Assembly (NCBI GenBank): GCA_018907035.1
Contig: JACCIC010000004.1
Coordinates: 4,732,501-4,796,500, forward strand
Source of the DNA: Sycobia sp. Sy_11
Lineage: Eukaryota; Arthropoda; Insecta; Hymenoptera; Epichrysomallidae
Length of the DNA: 64,000 bases
Reading direction: 5' to 3'
Position 1 is the first letter of the stretch. Each line of letters opens with the position of its first letter. The notes under the pieces were generated by a model. It was not told where the DNA came from. It made no database searches and worked only from the letters and a program-made list of their open reading frames with translations. Positions 24,664 to 37,292 of this stretch are shown here, one piece after another. The translations under genes were made by a program, and so were the position numbers.

Positions 24664-26859
24664 ATGTAAGTTGGTATCGAATTAATAAAAAGTGTATTTT
24701 TATTAAGAATCACATATCATATTTATTGATTAACATGGTTGAAAAATCTCTATTTGATTGTTACGCTTCTGATTTTTATTTTATTAATTGTTATTTCAGT
24801 AATTGTTAATGATTATTGTATTGTACAAATTTTTGTCGAAACGCGAATGCAAAATATTAAGTACATTTAGAAATGCGAAAGGATAGATATATAATGTTAA
24901 AGGATTAAAAAAAAACATTATATTTCACTTTTATTCATTAGTATGTGTTCTGTAGTAAAATTTTTATTTTGGAATTTGCTTTAGTTGAAGAAATATGTAT
25001 TATGTATAATAATAATATAGTAGAAACTATTAATAAATTATAGCAGTACTTCGATTTACTATTAATTTTTTTTTTCAACTTGGAAATTTTACGAGTCCCT
25101 ATTTCTAGAAGCACCCTACTGTCTAATAAAATATGAATAAACTTTCTATTGTTCCATAAGTATTACGTATTTGACCAAAATTAGAAAAAGTTGTCTAAAA
25201 TTAAAATATTCTATTCAATAAAATGTTTTATCTTAAAAATGAATTAAGATTTGTAGAAATATCCTCCCGCTGCGACTAGCTGTGATGGAATGTCAACTTA
25301 TCTAAGCCATCTCTCCTCGCACCTCTTCATTAATAACGTAGATTTAATTGATCAGCCACGCACTCTGTACATATAATAAAACTTATTAAAGATAGTTATT
25401 CATTCTTTCTACTCGTATTTTTTTATAATTTCTCTATATTAAGATATTTGGTTGTTTTTTATTTATACTAAAAAATATCAGCGTTTCTCACTTGTACAGG
25501 GCCTGTACAAACCTGTTCATTTACTATTTCTATATTTTAAAACTTTTTTCTGCATTAAAATTTTTTAATAATCTTGAAGAATAGTATTTAATAAATCATA
25601 TTCAAGCATAAAGTTGAATTTTGCTTTGTTATTAAAAGCATTGAATGAATGTAGGAACGAAGTATGCGGACATCTTGAATGTAATCAGGATAAAGTCAAT
25701 CTTTGCCCAAAATTAAAGATTTTTAGATGGATTAATGTTTAACATAAATGAGGCATATTTTATTAATACTATAATAACTTTTAACAGCTGAAAATGATCA
25801 AAGACATCAACGCTACTGAAAATAGTATTCTTCTAATAGCTCGTTCTGCTGTGAGTCTTATACATGGAACCACTAGGAAAAGTTGCAGATTTAATTATAC
25901 AGTATAAACATCGGTAGTTGCCTTTGTATTAGTCACGTTCTTACTATCGCGATTATGAAGATTAGCGATTATATTATGAATTAAACAACTATAAACCCTG
26001 CCCCTGCTGCCATCTCCTGCCCGAATGCTCATCGGAGTTATATGAATGTCTCACAATATTTTTAAATTTTGGCACACTCCTGGAAAACATGCAATTGACC
26101 AAATTTATGAGGAGATATTTATAACGATTGTAGTTCATCGTGTACCAAAAACACATCAAACTCGTTTAACTTTTTCAATTTTTTTACAAGTTTTTTAGGG
26201 GTTTAATTTCTTTTTCAATGAATTTGAATACGTTCAATATAATCTAAAAATAAAATATGAACGTCTGAAGTTTAATACAAAGCCATTGGTTATACTGTAA
26301 TTATTATTCTTTATTAATATAAAGTTGTGTTTTACATTTGAGGTGGAGAAAACATTTAAAGATGGGAAGCCGAAGTAACTCGAAGCGTTGGACAAAGCAC
26401 ATACAGAAAACTATAATAACAAAAACTACAAAATTCAGTAAATGTAGTAGTAGAGCAGACAGCTTATCCTTTGATAACAATAGAATATTTATTATTTTTA
26501 GTATGCGATTTTAAAAAGTGAAGTCATACAATATGGAATAGGTTGAATGTGATTATATTCGTTAAATTATATATTTATATTTGTTTTATTTATTAAAATG
26601 AGATATCTCAATTTCTTTGCGATAGGATTTACATACTGTAGGCAGTTATATACATAATATAGCAGTGATTCGATTATTTTTATCAGTAATACAATCTTTA
26701 CATAGTATAATATCCGTTATTATATGTTTAAACATATAAATACAGATTTTAATTATTAGTTAAAAAGCTAAGATTAGCTAAATTTACCGTAATCTATGGT
26801 TAAGTTACTTGAATAATGTTCACTTTAAAGTGTCCTAAAAGCAGTAATAGGAAACTTAG
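24664..26859. other. AT-rich intergenic stretch
   Basis: No gene established. A 60-bp segment at about 25,791-25,851 lies between an acceptor-like AACAG and a donor-like GTGAGT with an open frame, but it has no cysteine pair and joins to nothing. Confidence 0.45.
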
Positions 26860-27310
26860 CTTTCGATCCCTGACAAACAAGCACTTACCAAGACCGTACA
26901 GTACCGCGGTACAGGACGGCAGAGAAAAGGCGCAATCGTTGTCGGGAGGGCAGAATTTATACGGCCGATAAATTCCATTTCACTTTCATTAGCGGTCTTG
27001 TCCAGAATTTTAGCCGAGAGGACGGCGGGGTTTGGGGAGGACTGTGCGGGTCGGAAAAAGAGGCGCAAGAAAAGATTTACAACCGGACCTTTCGCCGGGC
27101 CTCGAATCGATCGCGTATCTATATATACGTATGTATACTACACCCATATACACGTTCGCGCGCGCCCCGCAACGGAAGGTGGATTAAATCACGGGGGGCG
27201 CGCGTGCTGAGCAGCCTATGGATTCGTTGTGGTCAATGTAGCTGCCACCCGTAGATCGAACCTGTATGATGAATCGCGACGGAGCTCCTGGGGAAATGAG
27301 TGGAAATGTC
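26860..27310. promoter_or_regulatory. CpG-rich island 5
   Basis: GC-rich patch with GCGCGC words and no convincing coding frame. It ends abruptly on both sides and lies midway between two OBP genes on opposite strands. Confidence 0.35.
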
Positions 27311-28396
27311 GTTTTTTCTCCTATCCTTTTTTAACCCTAAGGTAATTGAACTTTTTTGGTAATTGAAGACAGACTGGAAAAACGTCTAACGGCTTTTTGA
27401 TCGATCGTTTATAAGCATTATGTGCTATATAGATTTCATATCTTGATTTAACCGAAAGACATTAAAATTTAAATAATGTATTTTTATTTATTTGTCATTC
27501 TTTCCTTTCATTTTTCCGACAGTTTGCGCTTGTCGCTACATTTTCAAAAACATACTACTGTATTTTTTTCCAACATTATAGAATATGATCAAGTTATTCA
27601 TTAATCTTATATTAATACGAATCCGTATATAATTCAATAAATTTTTTTCAAAAAATACATCGTTATTTTTTAAAAAATACAACGTTATTTTTTATTCATA
27701 TATTTTGTTTAATAATTACTTATATTTATTTTTGATTTAGTACTTTAAATTGGTATAGAAATAGTGATTGATTTCTTAATTATTTCTTTTCATATAAAAA
27801 AATTTCATGTATCAATTTCTTAGATAATAATGTTACTAATCTGTAATAAAACTAAATAAACGATTATATATTGTTATAAAGCAGTTCGTTCATCAATTGA
27901 TTTTTTATAAAATTACACAAATTTAGTCTTACATATTTTATAGATAAAAATTATATATTTTAATAATAATATATTTCATATGCGTAATATAGCTATGTTT
28001 AGAATATTTAGGGTCTTTTGTAAAAAAGACTTAAAAGTTTATTTTATAATTTTATGTGCATCTTAATGTACAAGTGAAAGTTTTTGAATAATATATGCAA
28101 AATTCTTAATTGTCGTTTAATTTAGAAAGACATATAATGAATCCTGTTAGAAGCTTAAAGCTTTTTAATGGTGGAAATGAAAATAATATTTATTAAGACG
28201 CGCAAGAAATTAATTTTTAAATATGATTTAAAAAAAAGCAACTGACTGACATTATTTTACGTTCCCATTTCCTTAACTTTAAAAGAAATAAACACTCTAT
28301 TGTTCGAACAAAAATATTTATTATTTTACTCGTAAACAGCAAAGCTAGAATTTAAATTCGAAACTTCGGGAAACAAAAATAATTCTCACCCCTCGC

Positions 28397-28401
<5 letters not shown>
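27311..28401. other. AT-rich spacer
   Basis: No coding or repeat structure recognised beyond general AT richness. Confidence 0.4.

Positions 28402-28452
<51 letters not shown>
28402..28452. repeat. (AT)n microsatellite
   Basis: About 25 AT units on the left border of CpG island 6. Confidence 0.9.
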
Positions 28453-28454
<2 letters not shown>

Positions 28455-28930
28455 AAGGAGATAAATAGCGCCATCTTATATTCGTCGCGAGGGCGACTCC
28501 GCATTCATTTTGGACCGAAATTCCGTCATTTCTCATTCACTTGATACGACGCGGGCGGGACGCCGGGAGCCCAAAATTACCGCATTTCATTTGCCGGGGC
28601 GTTCGCGCATCTGGGAAGAATCGAAGAAAAAGAAAACTCTCTACTTTTGCGCCTCGCTCTGTCGCGCCGGCGCTTTTTCCGTTCTCCAAATGGAGCGGAT
28701 ATATTTCCCGGCCCCCGTCGCTTCCCTCCCAGTCTCAAGCCCCGTAACGGCGGTAAGGGGCGAAATATAACGAATGGTCGTTTCGTTTCGCGCGAGGAAT
28801 TTCGTATTCGCGGTTCGTCCGCGCATATTTAAATCTGTAAATTGGCTGCTTCTATTCATCGCCCTGTGTGTTCTCGCCGTCCCTCTCGTTTCCTCGCTGC
28901 TCTTCGTTCTTTCTCCTCTCTGTCCGTGGA
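28455..28930. promoter_or_regulatory. CpG-rich island 6
   Basis: GC-rich block with many CpGs, followed by pyrimidine-rich sequence (TCTCGTTTCCTCGCTGCTC). Overlapping frames on both strands have no domain. It could be a promoter or first exon of a gene not otherwise visible here. Confidence 0.35.
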
Positions 28931-30274
28931 TTTATTAAATTTTCATCGCAAAGATCCTCATCCTACTCTGAAATAATAGCGAAGAGGGGTATGAGATTTG
29001 ATGCAAGAATTCTTTTGTTTGCCGGAATATCGCCCAGGATATTGAGTTCTTGAATCGTGTCTACGCTCTAAAGTGCTGTAATTGAGAACAGTGTTACTGT
29101 TTTGTTATAGGCTATTAATATATCTGTGTGCACATCACCCACCGACTTGAAATCGCCTGAGATGATTATGCGTTCATATAACTTTGTAACATAGAAAACT
29201 ATTTTTGAAATATATGATAAATACTATATGAAAAAAAAAATTTGAAAATTGATGCACGTACTTTCGTCAATGCCGTAAATCTATAATACTTCAGAATAGT
29301 TAACATTTTGAACTTACGCTAAGAAGGGTTAATATTTAATAGCCAAATTAGTGTTTATTTATTGTACATATTATATGAATAAATTTAAATAGCTAGATAT
29401 ATTTAAAGCTTATTTAAAAATATCTCATTTTAAAAAATACGAATGTTTTCGTATAATATTAAAAATATAATAATTGTTATACGTGAACTATTTATTAGCA
29501 AAAATTATAGATTTTTGTTACCGAAAAATATATTTCTTAAGATGATCTATCAAATAATAAAGTCCCCCATATTCAGTGTTCAAAATATACTTTCGAAATA
29601 TTTGAAAGTTATTGACATTTGCATTTTACACGTAGTGTGCAAAAATCGTATGCACTTTAAACTATGCAAATATAAGTAATGACAAGAATAAAAGTAAATG
29701 TTATAAATCTTCAACTTTACAATAGAAATTAAATCAAAGAAATAATTTAAAGCTTCAGTATGGGAGCCGAAAAAATTTAAGTCGAGTAAGAACATTAATT
29801 TTATGAATAACAATAATACAAGTATATAGCAGAGAAATACTCTGGTGTCTGTTATATTATTGTTTAATCTACTGCATTTACTGGGTTTCATACTATTTTT
29901 CACAGATCATTACATTTATTTATTATACATATATTTTCTGGAAAATAAACTCGAAAGAATAACCTCGTTCCACACGTGTACTGCGCGCTTCAATACCTCG
30001 GTGTATTATTTATATTATTTTATTCACACCACGTATAAAATTCGTAACATAAATCATTGTGACAGATGGTAAAGTTAAATTTGAACTTCGATAGGCACGT
30101 TATATATAAGTGCATTATGAAGGATTATCATCTAGTGCTCGTATTTGACTCAGTCTCTATTCTAATCTTTTATTTCATAGGGTATACGATGGCAGATTAT
30201 AGATAGGGAGTAACTTGTAAGCGTTTGAGAGTCATGAATGGACAAAACTGAATGCGTACATTTTTTATCTCTCC

Positions 30275-30292
30275 CTCTCTCTCGAGAGAGAG
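30275..30292. repeat. (CT)/(GA) perfect palindrome
   Basis: CTCTCTCTCGAGAGAGAG is self-complementary, followed by ACTCTCTCTT. It can form a cruciform or a long GAGA-factor-type site. Confidence 0.7.
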
Positions 30293-30483
30293 ACTCTCTC
30301 TTTATCTCTTTTGTTATGCTAAACTGATCACAACTTTTTGATCTGATGTTTTCCTTTAGTAATATATTCTCTAGGAAAAGTAAAGTGTGCAATTGTACGC
30401 ATTGAGTCAACTTGCTACATGAGCTAAGAAAATTTCACTGTTTTGTTTTAACATCCTGTTTTTTACGCATATACGTATTTTGC

Positions 30484-30560
30484 GCGTGGTATATGCTAAA
30501 AAATTTTGCATTAAACTATTATAACGTGAATGTCACGAGTTCGACATCGGTTTTTCGCGC
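30484..30560 (+). repeat. Weak tRNA-like SINE relic
   Basis: GTCACGAGTTCGACATCGG resembles a T arm with B box, but the expected upstream A box is poorly matched. The evidence is weak. Confidence 0.2.
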
Positions 30561-31200
30561 CTATATGGCCTAAAGTAAATTTGGATATTTTTCAAATAAA
30601 CTTTGAAATTTTGACCGAGTAGTAAACTCCAGAGTAAACTACCTTATCAGCTCAACAGACAACTGTATGCACGCATATTAAAATGCAATATTTCAATAAA
30701 GTGAATAAAACTGTGAAAAATAAAATGAATTCTGTGTCACAGAGATGCCATAAGAAATTTCGCCTTTCTTTAATGTATAATTCAATTAATGAAATTACTT
30801 CAAGTTAACATGAATTAGAAAACTTTTTCATATAATAAAGCAATTTTATTTCAACAATGTGACCGCTGCTGTTAGGAATTCAATTAAAAAAAATCTTATA
30901 CGACAGTTTTTATTTACATAAGCGCAGAGCTGTCGTAGCTTAAATTTTTAATTTCTCATTTTCTAATTTTCCCTCTACTTTCTATTTCCCCTTACATCAT
31001 GCATCTTCAATTTTTACAAATGTGCCAATGGTATTGCGATTCTATTATATGTATAAAAGTATAGAACAGAGCTGACTTTTCACAATTTTCTGTTTTGCCC
31101 TTGAGACTCTAAAGCTAAATTTCGTTCAACTTTGTAATGTTAACGTCAGTAAAGCATATAACACAGAGTGTCAGGAATTTCGTCGAGTCGATAAAAAAGC

Positions 31201-31252
31201 GGAAGGAAGTAGGGGCTACCTACGAAAAATTCACGGGTAGGCCCTTCCTTCC
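31201..31252. repeat. Imperfect hairpin
   Basis: GGAAGGAAG pairs perfectly with CTTCCTTCC. After a small bulge and a mismatch, CTACC pairs with GGTAG, around a 15-nt loop. Flanking CGTCGA words on both sides could extend it. It may be an RNA hairpin (microRNA-like) or the core of a fold-back repeat. Confidence 0.35.
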
Positions 31253-33482
31253 TCGTCGACGACTAATGGATCGCAAAGTGTTTCCTTGAGAGGGCATTAC
31301 TTTGAAGTTGAAGGTGATGAGGGAACAAATCTTTGTTACAGACTGAGTTATCGCGAACTGTAGATCATAGGGGGAATGTACAGCATTGTAACTTGTTGAA
31401 ATATTCAATTACATTTTTTCTCCTTTAAACTCCATGAAAGATATATTAAGATCGATTTGTAAAATTAAATTCAAATTCCCTTTCATGCTCACTCATCTAC
31501 GAACGTAAACATAAAACATAATATTTCTCTCATTTTAAGAAATTTCTATGAAGGATCAATAAGTTTTGTCGATTTCACAATCTCTCTCTCTGCATTCATT
31601 CTATCATATTATTCAATCCAATATCAAACAAAAAAATGCTATTCAAGATGCTGATAGCTGGCTAGTAGGTATTAGCACTTCTTTAAAATCTTTAAATGCG
31701 TTTGAAAATGGCACCCTTTTTGGTACCAATCAATCAATTAAAATAACAATAGAGAAAACTATATGAATTTCAATAATAAGAATCACAATTATTCTGTTCT
31801 TCTGAAATTATTCCATGTCTTGAAATAATGAAGATTATTATTGACCTTATTTACCTTAGCGATAAAAAAACCCAAAATTAAAATACAAAATTAAAAGTCC
31901 TATTGATTTGTTCGAGTTTTGAATGCTGAAGTCCTAATTATCCCAAAATGAGTCCTGTAAAGTTTTAGGACGTCATTCCATTCTACAAATACTTTTAATT
32001 TGTCATGAAATTCAATCAAATGTGAAGTGAGATGAATTTTTTAAATAACACTATTTATTTTTGGTGCCCGATTCAAATAAACAATAATATTTAAAGAAAA
32101 ATAGTTTAAATAACTCTCTGTCCTCAAATATGTATTTTCTTTTTTAAAAAAATTTCAATTTGGATCAATTATAACTAATTTAAGAATTGTTTTCAAAAAT
32201 GCCGCATTCTGTTTATAATTATAATCCGTAGTGCTTGAAAAGGAGCAGTTAAAATTATTCAAAATTTTGTATCCGTAAAAGTAACAAAAAAAAACAAATT
32301 AAACAGCTAAAATCATTCGACAAGCGAAGCCCTTTTATCCAGCTAACGGAATGAATTATAACACATTTTCATGTTGCTCAATAACTTAGCATTAGGAAAA
32401 ATCATGAATAAATTAAGATTTTTTTGAAGATTTTCGAATATTATAAATACAATTAATAATTTCTTGATAAGTGGAAAAATATCACTGTTGATATTTTTCA
32501 TCAAAATAATTTTTTAAATAAAAAATTATCGATGATAGAAGGCTAGCTTGATATAAAAACAATTATAGAATCTATAAAAAAATAAAATGAATTTAAATGT
32601 ACAAAGAGGTATTCAAAGTGTTTTTTATTAAGCATTGTAATCTTTATTAGATTATTTGCAATAGATGCATAGAATATTTACAACATTTAGCGTACGAAGT
32701 ATGTAACTACAGTTTTAGGATAATATAATTTTGTTAAAAGGTTACAAATGTAAGTTGCATTGTTTTAGATATCTTAGTACTATTTCAAATATTGTTTTGG
32801 TAGGGTTACAGAAGATTGTCATTCTGTTTAGAGGTAAGAAAATCAGGCTATTTTTAGATTTGCGATAAACTTTATGCATTGTTTTTTATACATTTTGCAT
32901 TGCCACAATATGTGATTTATTCTTAGTTTTTGTTGTAAATTCATGGAATTTTTGCTGTATTTTGAATATATATGCGTTCGTAATAATGTTTGCATCATTT
33001 TTTTTCAAGTATGCCAGGACACTTTTGGCATCGGTAAATATAATATAGTTCTTATTTGAATCACTTTTGTTTAGACTACGTATTTGATTTTGTTTAGCTT
33101 CAGCTCAGTTACAGATACTTCCTACAGATTCAAATGGTTGAATTAATATACGAATAACCACATTATGAAAAATATATCAAGCTTATTTACCTTAAATCGA
33201 GAATGTAAGATCCTTTATTTCAGTACGAGTTAAATTAGAGAATTGCTTTATTATCTTAATAGAAGAAATCTATTTTATCAACTGTCGCACTTGGAAAAGA
33301 AGTGTGTCTTCATTGATGTTAGAGGGTAGCTTTACTTGGCTATACGAAGCAATTTTAATCTAAAATCTGGTAAAACTATTGCCGAATAATTTTTGCTCAA
33401 ATAGGCACTAAGTTGCATAGTATAAATACATAGATTTTAGAAGCAGTGGCATTTCGAAAAATAGTACACTCTAATTTTCTAT

Positions 33483-33485
<3 letters not shown>

Positions 33486-33552
<67 letters not shown>
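33486..33552. repeat. Compound (AC)n(AT)n microsatellite
   Basis: About 21 AC units followed by about 12 AT units. Confidence 0.9.
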
Positions 33553-33655
33553 CAACATTTTTTTCTATATATAACAGCAAGCTTGTTGAAAGGTAAAGTA
33601 AAATTTATTACATGTCTTCAAAGATTTAAATAAAAATTGTTAAGAATTTGTAATG

Positions 33656-33656
<1 letters not shown>

Positions 33657-33701
<45 letters not shown>
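33657..33701. repeat. (TA)n microsatellite
   Basis: About 22 TA units. Confidence 0.9.
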
Positions 33702-33703
<2 letters not shown>

Positions 33704-34203
33704 TTAAAATTGCTTCAATTGTCTACTTAGCATTGATAATAATCTCATTATCAATTCCATCTTTTTTTTTAAATAAATAATACATTACTTTCTTTAATGA
33801 AGAGAGGGAGAGAAAACGAAAGAGAGAGAGAGAAAAAAAGAGGGAGCATATAATACGCAAATTTAAAGTAGAGATGAAGGAAAATAATCGAGCTTGAGTC
33901 CATCAATGTGGGACATAGACTTAAAAGTTAGAGACAGTTATTCTAATAAAATAGAACAAATATATGAAAATCAGGTAAAGGAGGAAAAAACTAATTATAA
34001 GAAATAATGTCACTAATAACATATGTTTCAAATTGAATCATGTTAATTCAGTAACAATAATGCGAATGTTAAACTTTACAATTAAACTTACCATTCTTCA
34101 GATTAACAGGTTTATGTTCTATTACCAATTTATATTCTATTACGAATTCTATTAAAATAAATCATTTATGTAAACATATTATTTGCTTAGGCAGATAATA
34201 AAT

Positions 34204-34209
34204 TTTATT
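34204..34209 (-). terminator. Polyadenylation signal of OBP-c
   Basis: AATAAA on the minus strand, about 45 bp downstream of the OBP-c stop codon. Confidence 0.5.
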
Positions 34210-34253
34210 TTCCATTTAAGAGAATATTGTGTTTGATTTAAAAAAAAGTCACA

Positions 34254-37200
34254 TCACTCTGAGGTTCTTACATATAATATTTTATTTACAGGAGGATGAA
34301 AAATTTCTGTAAATAGGCATTTATGCATTGTACCAGCTACATCGCATTCATTAGCTTCCTCATTGGCTGGAAAAACACGATTTTACTATTATTAAAGATT
34401 TTATAAACTGTGATTTTATTTGAAATATTCTAATTATGACTGTGTAATGTATTTAAGTAATGTATTGTAGTGTTCTTTACTGAATTATGTAAATCTATTA
34501 TTTTTAAATTGGAAATTTCCAAGTGTGTTTTTGACGTTGCGTGATTTTTCTAACTCAATTTTCAATGCAGTTTGGATATAATAAAAAATTTATTATTATA
34601 TACTGTTTTAATTATATTATTTACAAAATTTGTAATTTGGTAAAATAATCCATTAAGATGTTAAAAGACTTCATTTATCTATAATTCAAGCTTAATATAT
34701 TTAAGATTAGGGTTTCATAATTTTTTGGATTAAAGTTTCACGCATCTTTTGTCCTTTTAACGCGTTTTTGATTTTCCGTACTATTTGAGATAATCAGAAA
34801 ATTAAAGAAATGTTTGTCTCATGAAACTTCTTATAAGCTCTGTAAAAGATATCATCGGGATGTTTCTTAATGATCCTGATGATATCTTGATATGTTATGT
34901 TTCAGATGCTTCATTTTCAATATTATTTCAGTTCGGTTGATAGCTCATGTAAATTAAATGTCACATAAGTTTCCTTCGTAGAAATAAAATAGTTGCAAAA
35001 AGATTATGTTACTGTGCGAATTATGCATTATATTCTGACGCTTCATATTTGACACTATGTATTAAAAAAATTATAATTAATCATTGTACCTGTAGAAATG
35101 CATTGATTCCACTTTGATATGCATGACTCATTTGTTCCAACTACGTATTTTCTTGCAAAATCAATTTCCTTCTCCTGAACAATTTTGCCTTCTCTCATCT
35201 AAAGATGTGAAATATATTAAATATATCTTTATACTAGAAGGAATCAATTACTTTTTCAGACATTCGAAAGATGTACCTACTCGTTCTTGTTTTTTCATGA
35301 TGCATGCATAAAAGCACCTCAGGCCAGAATCCTCATACATATTTTGTCTCCATGGGCTTTCTGACAATAGAAAAGAAAATAAATCGATAAGATATTACGT
35401 AGTTTTATTTTCAGAGTAGCTCTTAATTCACGCAAGACTTGAACTGAACCAAAAGCATATATGTATTTACATATATTTATTATATCCATAACGACTATCT
35501 ACAAAAAATAGAGGTATATCAAACCTAGCTTAACACATGTACTAATCTTGTCCGTTGCATTATCAGGGCCTGTTAACTTGTGTTGGAGAGGGGTGAGGGG
35601 CACATAACTTCCAAAAATAAGTATCCCATAAACCATGAATGTAAAGAATAAAATATGTATATACGATATACTGACTTCCTAGATCGATCTGTCCGAATCT
35701 GAACAAATTTTAATAGATAGTAAATAACTGTTAATTTTTAGTTCGTGAATAATATTTAAAATATCAAAATAAATAAAAAAGTGTTGACAATACTGACAAT
35801 ATGTAATAGATTGATAGACATTCTCAAGTGGGGTAAATTTTTCTGAAGAAACGAGAATTTGGAAAACAACTAAATTAGTCGTAAAATTCCAGAGTTGCAC
35901 GTGAAAGCATAAGTGTTTGCATACGATTAGTACGAAATAAACATAATGATAATTATAAATGAAATCTAGCTTTATTAAAAATCGATGACAGTAATAATAA
36001 AATATTACATTCAAGGAAACCCTTATCCAACCATTGAAGAAAATTTTAAGAATTTAATCTATAAAATATAAAATAAATGTGATAAAATTTATATAGCATA
36101 ACAAAAAAAATTTTATTACCTTCGAATGATTGGAAACATATTCATGTATTCTTAAGAGAACACAAAAATGACTTTGAACACAGAACATCTATGTTGATTG
36201 ATATAGGCGTCAAAAAAATTACAAAGATTCGACATCAGATCAATTTGAAACAGTGAAAAGTTATTGGAAAAACACATTAAAAATTGCAGTTTCCATTACA
36301 CAATCATTAACTACTATGTGGTTGACCCTTTTGTGGAAATAGCGATCAATGTTCTGATTCAAATAATAGAAATTATTTTGGAATAATTCTTTAGCCCACA
36401 TCGATTGTTTTTGAATGGAAATATTTGAGCAATAGTTTAGGACGTCGACAAGTTAGCTATTGATACAAAACAATTTTTAATAAGCTTGTTGAATATATCT
36501 GAAGTGAAAGCAGTAAAAAATTATTCCTTTACAGTATATTTAGTGCTGGATATAAATCACACAGATCAACTAATATTTGTTTTTCAGTATAAATCTTCTT
36601 TTTAGATATAAATTAGGCTGTCTCCCCCCCTCTCTCTCTCTCTTTCTCTCTCTCCTCTCTCTCTCTCCTTCTCTCGCCCTCTATCTTTCCCTCTCCTTGA
36701 CATCTCGCGAAGGATATGTATGCTTATTAATATATAATTTGACGTCAAATAACTCAATCTACAAAAATCTAAAGAATTTAAGTTATGTAATCTAAGGAAC
36801 TGATCGAAATTATTAAAAAAAGAAGCAAGATCAATACAGAAAGTCTCATACAGATTTTTTGTTGCAACATGAAATATCAATGACAAAGGTACCAATTGTT
36901 AAGCTGTCTTTTTGCAAATACTTTCCATATTTTTATGGCACATTCAAATCTTACGTCAATTTTTACACGACTTATAAGAATGTCTTACCATCGAGCCAAA
37001 GTGTGAATTCGCCCTTACATTCATTTGAGAATTTTTCGATTTCATGCATTCGATCACCATCAATGTTTATTTTAAATTTCTGAATCATTAAATTTTTTAA
37101 TATCAATGTTCTTTGCGAATATAAAATTGTTTTAGTAATTTATATATAATTATTCTATAGTAATTTACGGAAATAATTATTCCTATACTAGATTATAGAA

Positions 37201-37292
37201 CAAGTACAATCGTGCAAGTGTATAACAATGTATTAATTCACTAACAAAAATATAATTTTGTTAAAATGCATAATCTTTTTTATATTTGCCAT
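34254..37292 (-). CDS. Odorant-binding protein (OBP-c), minus strand
   Basis: Exons in gene order: (tentative exon 1, 37,292-37,242); 37,079-36,989; 35,360-35,281; 35,198-35,090; 34,366-34,254. Exons 2-5 are strongly supported: GT-AG borders, phases 0,1,0,1 and the same 80-nt exon 3 and 109-nt exon 4 as OBP-a. Cysteines are spaced C-x24-C-x3-C-x39-C-x10-C-x8-C, in motifs SNECKGEF, RCFYACIMKK, NQCIST, NECDVAG and HKCLFTE. An extra Cys lies seven residues before the fourth conserved one. The C-terminal tail is about 20 residues past the sixth Cys. The tentative first exon (MANIKKIMHFNKIIFLL, donor GTGAAT) gives a weak signal peptide, and an internal Met would also serve. With it the protein is about 147 residues. 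The third donor (GTAGGT) is a usable but less common form. Confidence 0.82.
36620..36697. repeat. Pyrimidine-rich CT tract
   Basis: Interrupted TC repeats with a C7 run, inside OBP-c intron 2. Open frames over it on either strand are low-complexity artefacts. Confidence 0.85.

Larger units (their letters stand above)
28931..34253. other. Gene-poor AT-rich stretch
   Basis: No exon set could be assembled. It contains a CTCTCTCTCGAGAGAGAG palindrome at 30,275-30,292, a possible SINE relic (30,484-30,560), an imperfect hairpin (31,201-31,252), two long AC/AT microsatellites near 33.5-33.7 kb and a purine-rich GA patch at 33,800-33,850. Confidence 0.45.

Noticed and set aside
25791..25851. Possible small exon between AACAG and GTGAGT
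   Set aside because: No conserved cysteine and no partner exon in a compatible phase.
27240..27280. GGTTCGATCTACG on the minus strand as a tRNA T arm
   Set aside because: No matching A box or pairing stems upstream.
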